A DNA stretch of 64,000 nt from Rheinheimera pleomorphica (GTDB lineage: Bacteria > Pseudomonadota > Gammaproteobacteria > Enterobacterales > Alteromonadaceae), in NCBI RefSeq assembly GCF_011634895.1, contig NZ_SIRR01000003.1, positions 186,001 through 250,000 on the forward strand. The letters run 5' to 3'. The notes under the pieces are model-generated. The model did no database searches. It was given only the letters and a program-made list of their open reading frames with translations, and was not told where the DNA came from. A program made the position numbers and the translations under genes. Below are positions 43,565 to 52,764 of this stretch, piece after piece; position 1 is the stretch's first letter, and each line of letters begins with the position of its first letter.

Positions 43565-46222
43565 GTGTCGCTGATTAATCACTATCGAAAATTTCTAATG
43601 GGCAAGCTTGATTTGGAGCTTGATATCGTCAAGTGTGAAAACAACAAAATATATACCCGGGACGGCAGGGTGGTACGCGATTACCTGTCGCAATATGGCG
43701 CCCTGCCATTTGGCCATAACCCGGATTTTTGCAGCCAGGCGGTGATAGAACATTTGCAACGCAAAGCGCCGGTGTTTACTCAACCCATCTTTCAGCGTGA
43801 CACCGAAATCTTTGCCCAGGAGTTAATCGACGTGCTGGGCGGCTGGGCCGGCCATGTGACTTTCACTAACAGTGGTGCCGAGACGGTAGAGGTAGGCTTT
43901 AAGCTGGCGCGGATTAAAACCGGCCGCAAGAAAATACTGTCTGTCGACCGCTCCTTCCATGGTAAGACCTATTCTGCGCTGCTGGCGACCAATTCGCGGC
44001 GGCATAATATTGAGCATTTACGTAACGACGATAAAAATTTCGATAAGGTCGGGCTGAACGATTTTGCCGCGCTGGAACGCGCGCTGGAGTCTCAGCAGTA
44101 CGCCGCTTTTATTGTCGAGCCCATTCAGGGCGAAGGCGGTATGCATGTTGCGGATGTGGCCTGGCTGGCACATGCCCGCGAACTGTGCAGTAAATACCGC
44201 ACCGTGCTCATTTTTGACGAAATACAAACCGGTTTAGGTCGTTCCGGTGGTATTTGCGTGGCGCAGGATATTGGCATCACACCGGATATCTTGTTATTGG
44301 CAAAGTCACTCAGTGGCGGCTTAATTCCAACTGGTGCAGCAGTGTACACCAGCGCAGTGTCAACACCGGAGTTTGACCGCAAACACAGCTCAACCTTTGC
44401 CAACAATGGCCTGGCCAGTTGTGTTGGCAGAGCAGTGATTAAGCAGCTCAGCAAAGATAACGGCGCAGCACTTGATCATGTTAAAGCGATTTCGGCGCAG
44501 GTAGATCAATGCTGTGCCCGCTTGACGCAACAGTTTGCGCAGATTTTTTCCTGGCGCGGCGCCGGCCTGATGCGGGCGTTCCAGTTTAACGATGTCCAGG
44601 CCGATGCCAATTACATCGTAACTTACCTGCAAAACAGCGGCTCATTAGCCTGGCTAATTTGCAGCTATTTGCTGAACCGGCATCAGATGCTGGTAATGCC
44701 GTTATTGTCGGACAAATGCTCTATCCGGTTTGAGCCGCCGTTAAACAGCTGCGCCGAGGATATTGCCGATTTTTTTGCCGCGATAGAGCAGGTATGCACG
44801 CTGATTAAAAATGGTCGTTACGATATTCTGATGGCTGCTCTGATTGACAAGCCATATAGCGAACTGCCGGGCCTGGAGCAGGCCTTTCCGGTTGTGGTGG
44901 CGCAGCAAACTGCACCAACACAGCATGCCGGTACCGGCAAAAAACGCGGTAAAACCTTTGCCTTTTTAATGCATTTTACCGTGGTAGATGATTGTGTGCG
45001 GATGTTACCCCAGTGTTTTCAGCATAACTTTACCGAGCAGGAAAACCGCTATTTAAGCAGTTTAATTATGGAAGTGGGGGCGGTGGACACCAGCCCGGGG
45101 GTGGCCTTGAAGTTTTCTGTTAGCAACGAACAGGCGTTTGCTGATGGCATGATGATCATGAGCCCGATAGCACCGCGCGATATGATGGATTTGTCTGCGG
45201 CAGAGAAAGAAAACCTGATCAAAGATTATATTGCCGTGGCACGGCGTGAAGGCGCTGAATTTTTTGGCTTAGGTGCCTACACCTCAGTGATCACACGCGG
45301 TGGCGAAAAAATGCTGGATGACATTGACGACTTGTCGTTTACCACCGGCAACAGCCTGACGGCGATAGCCACCACCGAGACGGTGCTGGAGGCATCCGGC
45401 CGCAATCTTATCGGCGATGTGATCAGTGTGATTGGCGCCCGGGGGGCTGTCGGCAAGTTGATGGTCAGCGAGCTGGCGCATTGGGGCGACAACATCATCC
45501 TGATGGGGCGGCCGGGCACCGAAAAACATCTGTTACAGGAGCTGCTGCCGTCACTTTGTCAGCTGGCTTTCAGCGGCGAACAGCAAGCGCTACCGGGTTC
45601 AGTGATCGATAATATCCAGCGTTATGTGCGCCAGGCTATGCCCGCGTTTGCCGACCGTATCGGCGTGGCACCAGCGCTATCCACGGCGGACGTTGCAGCC
45701 GTAGCCGAGCGTCTGGTAGCCGACGATGTTGTCAGCAGCCTGGGGCTGAGCACCTGTGATTGCTATAAAACCGCGTTAGAGCAATCCGACTATGTGGTGT
45801 CTGCTACCAGTGAAGGCAAACCCTTTTTAAATACCGGGTTTTTAAAACCAGGCGCTATCGCTATCGATACCGCGCGGCCCTTTGACTTTATTGTGCAGCC
45901 CGGGCAACGGGTGCAGGTCCTGGAAGGCGGCCTGGTGATACAGCCCGAACCGTTACGCTACGGCGACTGTAATATGGTTGGCCTGCCGGCCGGCGTCAAT
46001 TTGGCCTGCCTGTCTGAGACCATAGCGCTGGCGATTGAAGGCTGTGAGGGCCGTTTTAGTGTTGGCAAGTCTATCGACTATGCCCAGGCCCGGTACATCA
46101 CCGACATTGCACGCAAACAAGGCTTCCGGCCACTGGGGTATCCGGCACCTGCACCTGTGGTGAACAAAGCCACCAGTTGCGAGTCGACAGCAAACGAAGA
46201 GCCGTTAGTTGAACTGAGTTAA
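43565..46222 (+). CDS. Class III aminotransferase fused to an acyl-ACP-reductase-like domain
   Basis: An 885-residue two-domain protein with GTG start (GAGGAG 9 nt upstream). Residues about 1-430 are a class III aminotransferase: TNSGAETVEVGFKLAR, IFDEIQTGLGRSGG (Asp218) and PLP lysine 247 in LLAKSLSGGLIPTG. Residues about 465-865 resemble the cyanobacterial acyl-ACP reductase (AAR): FGLGAYTSVITRGG, TTGNSLTAIATTE, ISVIGARGAVGKLM (nucleotide site) and TCDCYKTALEQSDYVVSAT. It should reduce an acyl thioester to an aldehyde and then transaminate it to a primary amine. Tambjamine TamH and prodigiosin PigE do similar chemistry with other domain orders. Confidence 0.88.
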   Translation: MSLINHYRKFLMGKLDLELDIVKCENNKIYTRDGRVVRDYLSQYGALPFGHNPDFCSQAVIEHLQRKAPVFTQPIFQRDTEIFAQELIDVLGGWAGHVTFTNSGAETVEVGFKLARIKTGRKKILSVDRSFHGKTYSALLATNSRRHNIEHLRNDDKNFDKVGLNDFAALERALESQQYAAFIVEPIQGEGGMHVADVAWLAHARELCSKYRTVLIFDEIQTGLGRSGGICVAQDIGITPDILLLAKSLSGGLIPTGAAVYTSAVSTPEFDRKHSSTFANNGLASCVGRAVIKQLSKDNGAALDHVKAISAQVDQCCARLTQQFAQIFSWRGAGLMRAFQFNDVQADANYIVTYLQNSGSLAWLICSYLLNRHQMLVMPLLSDKCSIRFEPPLNSCAEDIADFFAAIEQVCTLIKNGRYDILMAALIDKPYSELPGLEQAFPVVVAQQTAPTQHAGTGKKRGKTFAFLMHFTVVDDCVRMLPQCFQHNFTEQENRYLSSLIMEVGAVDTSPGVALKFSVSNEQAFADGMMIMSPIAPRDMMDLSAAEKENLIKDYIAVARREGAEFFGLGAYTSVITRGGEKMLDDIDDLSFTTGNSLTAIATTETVLEASGRNLIGDVISVIGARGAVGKLMVSELAHWGDNIILMGRPGTEKHLLQELLPSLCQLAFSGEQQALPGSVIDNIQRYVRQAMPAFADRIGVAPALSTADVAAVAERLVADDVVSSLGLSTCDCYKTALEQSDYVVSATSEGKPFLNTGFLKPGAIAIDTARPFDFIVQPGQRVQVLEGGLVIQPEPLRYGDCNMVGLPAGVNLACLSETIALAIEGCEGRFSVGKSIDYAQARYITDIARKQGFRPLGYPAPAPVVNKATSCESTANEEPLVELS

Positions 46223-46279
46223 GTCGGTAGATGCCCTGTTTAGCTAACCCGGTTTGCACTTAACGTAGAAGGAGGTGCT

Positions 46280-48517
46280 GTGAAAATTCTTATTGTAGAC
46301 AATTACGATAGTTTTACCTTTAACCTGTATCAGTATGTCAGTGAAGTCTTTGCTGTGTTGCCGGTGGTGGTGAAAAACAATGATACTGATGTTGATTATG
46401 AAGCCTATGATGCCATCATTATTTCACTCGGTCCCGGCACGCCCAATAAGCAAAATGATATTGGTATCTGTGAAACCATCATAAAACACACCAGCAAGCC
46501 ATTGCTGGGGATCTGCCTCGGGCATCAGTCTATTGTGGCCTGCATGGGCGGCGAAGTTGACCTGTCCGGTGTGCCTTATCATGGCAGAACCAGTAAAGTG
46601 TTGCATGGTGGCAGCGGCGTGTTTGCGAATCTGCCAAACCCGTTAACGGTAGTGCGTTATCATTCGCTCGTTGCTTACCAGCCATTGCCTACAGCATTAA
46701 TTGCCACCGCTTTTACCGAAGATGGCCTGATAATGGGCGTAGAGCACCGGCACCGGCCGATGTGGGGAGTACAGTTTCATCCGGAGTCAGTGTCTACCGA
46801 TGCCGGCCGGCAGATTATTGAGAACTTCAGAGCCTTGGTAGAGCAGCACAGCAGCCACACTGGCAAAGTCCGGCGCAATGCACCGCGCTTGCCATCGGAG
46901 CCAGGCAGGCTGGCGCTGCCAGAAAAAGCGGTTTGGCATTGTCAGTTTAAGGTGTTGGATTTACCGCTTGATCCGGCGCGGGTATTCAAAAAATTGTTTG
47001 GCCAGGCGAAGTACAGCTTTTGGCTGGACACCAGTACAGCGCCTAACACAGAGGGCCGATTTTCGTTTATCGGTGACGCATCCGGCCCGGCGGCATACTG
47101 GTTTAGCTACGATGTGCAGGAAAAAGCCGTGTCGATTGACGCTAAAGGGCGGCAAAGTAAACGCCATATGACGTATCAGCAGTTTGTTGCTGAGTCACTG
47201 CAGGCCGGGGTCGAGGGCAGCGAAGAGTTACCCTTTGATTTTTGTGGCGGCCTGGTCGGGTTGCAGGGCTATGAGTTAAAAGCAGAAACAGAACCGGTGA
47301 ACAATAAGCACCGTTCAGGCCAACCTGATGCAGCCGGACTTTTTGTCGACAGCTTTATTGCCTTTGACCATAAAACGGGGCTGATTTACGTTGTGGCGCT
47401 GCACAATACCACGGCGACAGACAGCAGCGGCGACGCGGCGACAGCGTGGCTGGAAACGGTATACCAACAGCTGACTGAATTAGCACAACAAGGTGCCGCG
47501 TCAGGGCCTGACGAGGCTGCCTTAGCGACGCCTGCAGATGTACCCTGCCAGCCGGTGCAGTTTACGCTGGAAGATGATCACCAGAGCTATATCAACAAGA
47601 TCGCCCGCTGCATGGATTACATCAGGTGCGGCGAAAGTTACGAAATTTGCTTAACCAACCGTATCCGTACCACGCTGAGCGTTGAGCCATTAGCGCTGTA
47701 CACGGTGCTGCGACAGATAAACCCGGCGCCACGCTCGGTTTACCTGCATTGTCCGGACTTTTCTGTGCTGAGCTCGTCACCGGAAAAATTCTTTAGCGTA
47801 GGCAGAAATGCCGTGGTGGAAGCCAAACCGATTAAAGGCACGCGTAAACGCGGCGCTACCGCGCAGCAAGATGCGGCCTTAATTGCTGATCTGGCCAACA
47901 GTGAAAAAGATCAGGCAGAAAACCTGATGATCGTTGATTTGCTGCGCAATGATTTAAACCGGGTGTGCGAGGCGGGTTCAGTTTGGGTGCCCAAGCTGAT
48001 GCAAATTGAAAGCTATGCCTCAGTGCATCAGCTGGTGTCGACGGTACGTGGGCGTTTAAATGACGAAGCCTCAGTCGCCGGTTTATTTGCGGCTACGTTC
48101 CCGCCGGGGTCAATGACAGGCGCACCGAAAACCAGAACGCTGGAGATATTGGATGAGCTGGAATCGTCCGCCCGCGGTATTTATTCCGGCGCTATCGGCT
48201 ATCTGTCGTTAAATGGTGCCGCTGAGCTTAATGTGGCGATCAGAACCCTGGTAGTGCAGGGCGATCAGCTGGAAATTGGTGTAGGTGGCGCTATTACCTG
48301 GTTATCCGATGCGGAAGAGGAATTTGAAGAGATCCTGATCAAGGCGCGGGCACTAATGCGCGCCATTGCTAAGTACGCAACGGGAGATGACAGCCTTTAT
48401 CGCGTGGTCGGCGCCCAGCCAGCGCAGCGTTTGGCCGTGCAGCCAGAGTTGTCTTCAGATCCTGCTTATCTGAACAAGCAAAAGCATAAACTCAAAGAAG
48501 GCGTAGAAGCGTGTTAA
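46280..48517 (+). CDS. pabAB: Fused aminodeoxychorismate synthase (PabA-PabB)
   Basis: A 745-residue fusion with GTG start (GGAGG just upstream). Residues 1-195 form the class I glutamine amidotransferase: catalytic Cys79 in LLGICLGHQSI and VQFHPESVS. Residues about 220-710 form the chorismate-using synthase: PIKGTRKRG (Lys519, the PabB-type lysine instead of the alanine in anthranilate synthase), LMIVDLLRNDLNRVC, FPPGSMTGAPK and YSGAIGYLS. The product is 4-amino-4-deoxychorismate, which PabC turns into PABA. The next gene begins at a GTG overlapping this stop. Confidence 0.95.
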   Translation: MKILIVDNYDSFTFNLYQYVSEVFAVLPVVVKNNDTDVDYEAYDAIIISLGPGTPNKQNDIGICETIIKHTSKPLLGICLGHQSIVACMGGEVDLSGVPYHGRTSKVLHGGSGVFANLPNPLTVVRYHSLVAYQPLPTALIATAFTEDGLIMGVEHRHRPMWGVQFHPESVSTDAGRQIIENFRALVEQHSSHTGKVRRNAPRLPSEPGRLALPEKAVWHCQFKVLDLPLDPARVFKKLFGQAKYSFWLDTSTAPNTEGRFSFIGDASGPAAYWFSYDVQEKAVSIDAKGRQSKRHMTYQQFVAESLQAGVEGSEELPFDFCGGLVGLQGYELKAETEPVNNKHRSGQPDAAGLFVDSFIAFDHKTGLIYVVALHNTTATDSSGDAATAWLETVYQQLTELAQQGAASGPDEAALATPADVPCQPVQFTLEDDHQSYINKIARCMDYIRCGESYEICLTNRIRTTLSVEPLALYTVLRQINPAPRSVYLHCPDFSVLSSSPEKFFSVGRNAVVEAKPIKGTRKRGATAQQDAALIADLANSEKDQAENLMIVDLLRNDLNRVCEAGSVWVPKLMQIESYASVHQLVSTVRGRLNDEASVAGLFAATFPPGSMTGAPKTRTLEILDELESSARGIYSGAIGYLSLNGAAELNVAIRTLVVQGDQLEIGVGGAITWLSDAEEEFEEILIKARALMRAIAKYATGDDSLYRVVGAQPAQRLAVQPELSSDPAYLNKQKHKLKEGVEAC

Positions 48518-51036
48518 AACATCATATTGTATTTGGCGAGTTAAATTATATTCTGCTCAGATTTGCGCTGACACTGTTAGTTGATGACGCGTCTGAGCGG
48601 GTATCGCTGGTAATAAAGAAGTCTGCCGGCGATTTTTGTACTGATAATATTGATGATGCTATTTTAGAGGTTGCGACAAAAAACAATATTCTGTTAACTG
48701 CTGCGCAGTTGGGTAAGGTGTCGGTATATGAAAGCGACACGGCGCTGGAAATTAATGAGCCGCTGATTGCGATAGAAACTCGGCTGCAGCAGCTGGGCAT
48801 TTATCACAACAGTATTGTCAGTTGGCTGCTTGATACCACTGGCACGGCGGTTAATCTGTCTGACAGCCGGTATAGCAGCGCCAGCTATGCCACATTATAT
48901 AAGTATGTGCATCACGATAGCGCCGAAAACACCACTGTGGCACAGCAGCACAGCGCCGCAGTAAGTTTTGCGAATATCTTCGGCCCGGTGGGTTACAGTC
49001 AGGATATTATTGATACGCCGCTAAACAATTATATATTCAGTATGATTGATTTTTCAGTGAGCAATAATGTTGGTAAGGTGCGTGCTTATGTCAGCGAAAC
49101 ACTGTATCTGAATTTTTCGTCCTATCAGCATTACTGTGAGCCAATTTTGAATGATGCCCGTGTTAGGGCGGACATCAAACAACAGCCACATCAATATACG
49201 ATCCCGCTAAAAGACTTTATCTACACTGTGGCAACCGCATTAGGTATAGATGTGGCCTTTATCGATAATGCCGGCGAAGAGTTAAACGGGCAGGAAAAAC
49301 ACTTTGCCACCCTTCTCGATAACGCTGGCCTGGTAACCAGCCACGGGTGTCAGGCCAGAATAGCCGGCATGGCGGAGGTGCAAGCGCAGCGCGCGTTTTT
49401 AGCCACGCTGGAGCAGTCGGTGCTTAGAGCTGTGCGCTGGCGCACGGATATCACGGCGGATGCGTTATTGTTTGCCAAAGAAAAGGGCTTTAGCCAGTAC
49501 TTTAATTTCGCCAGTAAAATTATCGATATAGCAAACCGGATCAACCCTGCTAAAGCGGCAATATGTCATGCTGCCGGCACGCTGAACTATGGTGCAATTG
49601 AAAACACGGTAATGCATTGCGTGTCGAACCTGGCAAAGCGCGGTATCACGCCAGGCAGCCGTGTTGCCATCGTCGCCAATGACAGCCCGGCTTTTACCAT
49701 TACGGTGTTGTCGCTGCTGTACTCAGGTTGTGTCGCCATTATCGTTAATCCTTTACTCAAGTTGTCGACGATTGCGCAGGCACTGTGCTCGGCGCAGGTG
49801 AGCACAGTGCTTGCTGATAACGACTTTATCGCGCAGTGGCAGCAGAGCCAGGAGGTGCCGGAGGGCGTTGTTAGCGCCTTAGCCGATATCGACGTGATAG
49901 CACCGCTGCATGCTGACAGTGCCCCTGTTGCGCTTAAGTGGCTGCCCGCCAGAACCCGTCCGTTTGACGAAGCAATAGGCATGTTTACTTCCGGTACCAC
50001 TGGTGTGCCTAAACTGATTATGCACCGGCAACAGGACTTTGTGGTTGCTGCCGAGCGCTATGCTGCGCAGATACTGAACATTAATAGCAGCGACAGGGCG
50101 TTCTCGGTGTCAAAAATGAGTTTCGCCTTTGGTTTACATAATTGTTTTAACGCGCTGTTTAATCGCGCAACCGCGATTATCTCCCCGAAAAACCTGGCTA
50201 TTGACGACATAGTGGCGGCGATAAAATTGTATCAGCCGACCATTTTGTACGCCGTGCCAACGGTTTATCAATTCCTGCTGCAACATGACGCCATAACGCC
50301 TGACGACTTTAAAACCGTACGCTGCTTTGTTTCTGCCGGCGATCGTCTGCCGCTAGAGCTAAACCGAAAGTGGCAGGCCAGGTTCGACGCCTGCATTTTA
50401 GACAGCCTGGGATCGACGGAAGCCTTTAGTACCTACCTTAGCAATATTCCCGGTTCCAGCCATGCTTTTGGCTGTACCGGCAAACTGGTGCCTGGCTTTG
50501 ATGGCAAGATTGTCAATGAACGTGGTGTTATCTGCGGCCCCGACGAGGTTGGTACCTTGTGGCTGAAAGGCCCGACGCTGCCCAGCCGGTACGAAAACCA
50601 TGCCAGCGCCACCGCATCTCGGTTTCGTGACGGCTGGTATTGCACCAACGATATGTTTGTCCGCGATCAGCACGGCTATTTCAGTTTCTTCGGCCGCTCG
50701 GATGACGTGGTTAAGGTGTCAGGGCAGTGGGTTGCGCCGCAAGACATCGAAGATGTGTTAGTCGGCCATCCTGATGTGGTGGAAATAGCTGTGATAGCGG
50801 TTGGCGATGACGAAACGACCACCCGCACCAAAGCCTTTGTGGTCACGCCCCGGCAGGATCAGGCGCAGTTTACCCAGGAGCTGAAACACTATGCCCGGCA
50901 ACACCTTGAACGCTGGAAGTACCCGCATTTGTTCCAATTTGTCGATGCACTGCCACGAACGGTCACCGGCAAGTTACAGCGGGAAAAGCTCAGGCAGCTA
51001 AGCAGTGCCGTTGTAGAGCAGGTTGAATCAGCCTGA
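48511..51036 (+). CDS. Benzoate-CoA-ligase-like enzyme with an unassigned N-terminal domain
   Basis: An 841-residue protein from a GTG that overlaps the pabAB stop by 7 nt. Residues about 330-841 form an ANL ligase: MFTSGTTGVPKLIMH, LDSLGSTEAFSTYL, FGRSDDVVKVSGQWV and the terminal LPRTVTGKLQREKL. It is closest in style to benzoate- or 4-hydroxybenzoate-CoA ligases, fitting activation of PABA. Residues 1-330 are not recognised; they begin MLKHHIVFGELNYILLRF and contain SSASYATLYKYVHH and ANIFGP, faintly like a degenerate short-chain dehydrogenase without the glycine-rich loop. Confidence 0.85.
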   Translation: MLKHHIVFGELNYILLRFALTLLVDDASERVSLVIKKSAGDFCTDNIDDAILEVATKNNILLTAAQLGKVSVYESDTALEINEPLIAIETRLQQLGIYHNSIVSWLLDTTGTAVNLSDSRYSSASYATLYKYVHHDSAENTTVAQQHSAAVSFANIFGPVGYSQDIIDTPLNNYIFSMIDFSVSNNVGKVRAYVSETLYLNFSSYQHYCEPILNDARVRADIKQQPHQYTIPLKDFIYTVATALGIDVAFIDNAGEELNGQEKHFATLLDNAGLVTSHGCQARIAGMAEVQAQRAFLATLEQSVLRAVRWRTDITADALLFAKEKGFSQYFNFASKIIDIANRINPAKAAICHAAGTLNYGAIENTVMHCVSNLAKRGITPGSRVAIVANDSPAFTITVLSLLYSGCVAIIVNPLLKLSTIAQALCSAQVSTVLADNDFIAQWQQSQEVPEGVVSALADIDVIAPLHADSAPVALKWLPARTRPFDEAIGMFTSGTTGVPKLIMHRQQDFVVAAERYAAQILNINSSDRAFSVSKMSFAFGLHNCFNALFNRATAIISPKNLAIDDIVAAIKLYQPTILYAVPTVYQFLLQHDAITPDDFKTVRCFVSAGDRLPLELNRKWQARFDACILDSLGSTEAFSTYLSNIPGSSHAFGCTGKLVPGFDGKIVNERGVICGPDEVGTLWLKGPTLPSRYENHASATASRFRDGWYCTNDMFVRDQHGYFSFFGRSDDVVKVSGQWVAPQDIEDVLVGHPDVVEIAVIAVGDDETTTRTKAFVVTPRQDQAQFTQELKHYARQHLERWKYPHLFQFVDALPRTVTGKLQREKLRQLSSAVVEQVESA

Positions 51037-51103
51037 GCCTGCGAGCAGCTTGGCACAGGGCCCCGCGCAGTGGGGCAGTAAATACACTGGATTTATAAAT
51101 AAA

Positions 51104-51118
51104 TTGTTTATAAAACAA
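51104..51118. promoter_or_regulatory. AT-rich palindrome before the oxidase gene
   Basis: TTGTTTATAAAACAA has arms TTGTTT and AAACAA around ATA, in an AT-rich run (51091-51136) that may be an internal promoter or operator for the oxidase and aldolase genes. A GC-rich hairpin (GCCCC / GGGGC near 51060-51076) lies just before it. Confidence 0.35.
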
Positions 51119-51148
51119 ATACCTAATTAAAATATAGAGGATGTCGTC

Positions 51149-51862
51149 ATGACGGATAATGCCATCAAGCTCGAGCTGGCCATTCAGATGTTGTCAGATA
51201 AATTATATAACCATTCTTTTTTAGTGCGTTGCCGGCAGGGCGCTATTTCGTTGCCGGAGTTAAAAGCCTTTTTATTGCAGCATGGCCTGTACAGCAGTTA
51301 TTTTACCCGCTATCTGTGCGCCATGATGGCCAATTTGCCGGCGAATTCGCAGGTGCTGGCATTGGCCGAGAACCTGTTTGAAGAACTCGGCCTGGCGCCT
51401 GATAGCCCGACACCGCATCATCTGATTTACAAAGAGATGCTGGATGCTTTTGCTATAAAGCTGGATTCTGGAAAAATAAATCAGGAAACTCAGGCGCTTA
51501 TCGATTGTATGTTTAAACATTGCCGCGAACTGAACCCGGCTTTAGGCTTAGGCGCGCTCTGTATTGGTGCCGAAGCGATAGTGCCGGCGCTGTACAGTAG
51601 TTTGGTGGCTGGCTTCAGACATCACGGCATCGCCGATGAAACCATACAGTTTTTTATTCTGCATATTGAATGTGATGACGGTCATGCTGAAACCCTGCAT
51701 GACATTATGCTGGAAATTGCCGGTGCCAATGAGTTTCAGCTGGAAAATATGCTCAAAGCCGGCGAAGAGCTGATCCAGGCCCGGCTGAATTTCTTCTCGG
51801 CCATTGAACGTCAGGCCGACACGGCTGTGGCGCAAACAAACCTTAATGTCGCGTTTTCCTAA
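51149..51862 (+). CDS. Haem-oxygenase-like di-iron oxidase/oxygenase (CADD-like)
   Basis: A 237-residue all-helical protein of the HDO / TenA-like superfamily. Candidate iron ligands follow the family pattern: Glu78/79 in NLFEELG, His90/91, Glu142 in GAEAIV, His172 and Asp176 in LHIECDDGH, His179. This is the pattern of CADD, UndA and similar oxidases, which cleave or oxygenate small acids and amines. In a cluster that makes PABA and a fatty amine it may oxidise the aryl-amine or the alkyl chain. GAGGATG precedes the ATG. Confidence 0.8.
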   Translation: MTDNAIKLELAIQMLSDKLYNHSFLVRCRQGAISLPELKAFLLQHGLYSSYFTRYLCAMMANLPANSQVLALAENLFEELGLAPDSPTPHHLIYKEMLDAFAIKLDSGKINQETQALIDCMFKHCRELNPALGLGALCIGAEAIVPALYSSLVAGFRHHGIADETIQFFILHIECDDGHAETLHDIMLEIAGANEFQLENMLKAGEELIQARLNFFSAIERQADTAVAQTNLNVAFS

Positions 51863-51878
51863 GCCGGCGGAAGTAAAG

Positions 51879-52658
51879 ATGAATAACACCTTTAGTTTAG
51901 ATAAGCAGTCGCTGATACAACAAAGCCAGGCACAAATGGCTCAACGCCTGCCTGAAGGCCAGTGGAGCGATAAGCAGAAAGTCGCGCTGGCCTGCCGCAT
52001 CTTGTTTGCCCAGGGCCATGATTCGGGGTTAGCGGGGCAAATTACCGCCCGCAGCGAGCAGGACGGAACCTACTATACCCAGGCTTTTGGCTTTGGATTT
52101 GACGAGATTACGCCGGATAACCTGCTGACAGTGAATGCTGATCTGCAAGTGTTGCACGGCGAGGGGATGGCCAATCCGGCAAACCGGTTTCATTCCTGGA
52201 TCTACCGGGCCAGGCCGGATGTGCGCTGTATTATTCATACCCACCCGCTGCATATTTCGGCGTTATCCATGCTGGAGATCCCGCTTAACATTTCGCATAT
52301 GGATAGCTGTATGTTGTATGACGAGGTTGCTTTTTTGCCAAAATGGCCCGGGGTGCCTGTGGGTAATGAAGAGGGAGAAATCATCTCAGCGGTGCTGGGC
52401 AACAAGCGCGCGGCACTGCTATGCCATCACGGATTGGTCGTGGCGGGCCATTCTATCGAAGAAGCTTGTGTGCTGGCCATTCAATGCGAGCGGGCGGCGA
52501 AATTACAGTTGCTGGCGCAGGCGGCAGGCGAGATTAAACAAATTGAACCCGCACTGGCTAAAGAAGCGCACGACTGGATCCTGCAGGACAAGCGTTCGAA
52601 AGCAAGCTTTGCCTACTATGCCAGGCGTATGGCCGCTACGATAGACTTTAACCTGTGA
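51879..52658 (+). CDS. Class II aldolase/adducin family protein
   Basis: A 259-residue protein starting MNNTFSLDKQSLIQQSQ at 51879, 16 nt after the oxidase stop; a longer frame extends upstream inside that gene. Zinc ligands are His120 and His122 in IIHTHPLH and a further His in LLCHHGLVVAGH. The position of the fuculose-aldolase catalytic Glu appears replaced (PANRFH), so a different lyase or epimerase reaction is likely. It ends the plus-strand run of the cluster and converges with the LysR gene. Confidence 0.8.
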   Translation: MNNTFSLDKQSLIQQSQAQMAQRLPEGQWSDKQKVALACRILFAQGHDSGLAGQITARSEQDGTYYTQAFGFGFDEITPDNLLTVNADLQVLHGEGMANPANRFHSWIYRARPDVRCIIHTHPLHISALSMLEIPLNISHMDSCMLYDEVAFLPKWPGVPVGNEEGEIISAVLGNKRAALLCHHGLVVAGHSIEEACVLAIQCERAAKLQLLAQAAGEIKQIEPALAKEAHDWILQDKRSKASFAYYARRMAATIDFNL

Positions 52659-52703
52659 ACTAAGACGAAACAGGGGGCACAAATTGTGCGCAATGAATTA
52701 CTG

Positions 52704-52764
52704 GTCAGGCAACTAACCACTGCTACTGGAACCGCTGAAACTGTGGCAGAGCTTATTGCCTGAC
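52704..52764. repeat. Inverted repeat between convergent aldolase and LysR genes
   Basis: GTCAGGCAA at 52704-52712 and TTGCCTGAC at 52756-52764 are exact complements 43 nt apart; the right arm overlaps the 3' end of the LysR gene. Possible bidirectional end signal, with no T-tract. Confidence 0.4.

Noticed and set aside
46280..48517. Reading the PabA-PabB fusion as anthranilate synthase
   Set aside because: The PIKGT motif with lysine 519 is that of aminodeoxychorismate synthase; anthranilate synthase has PIAGT.
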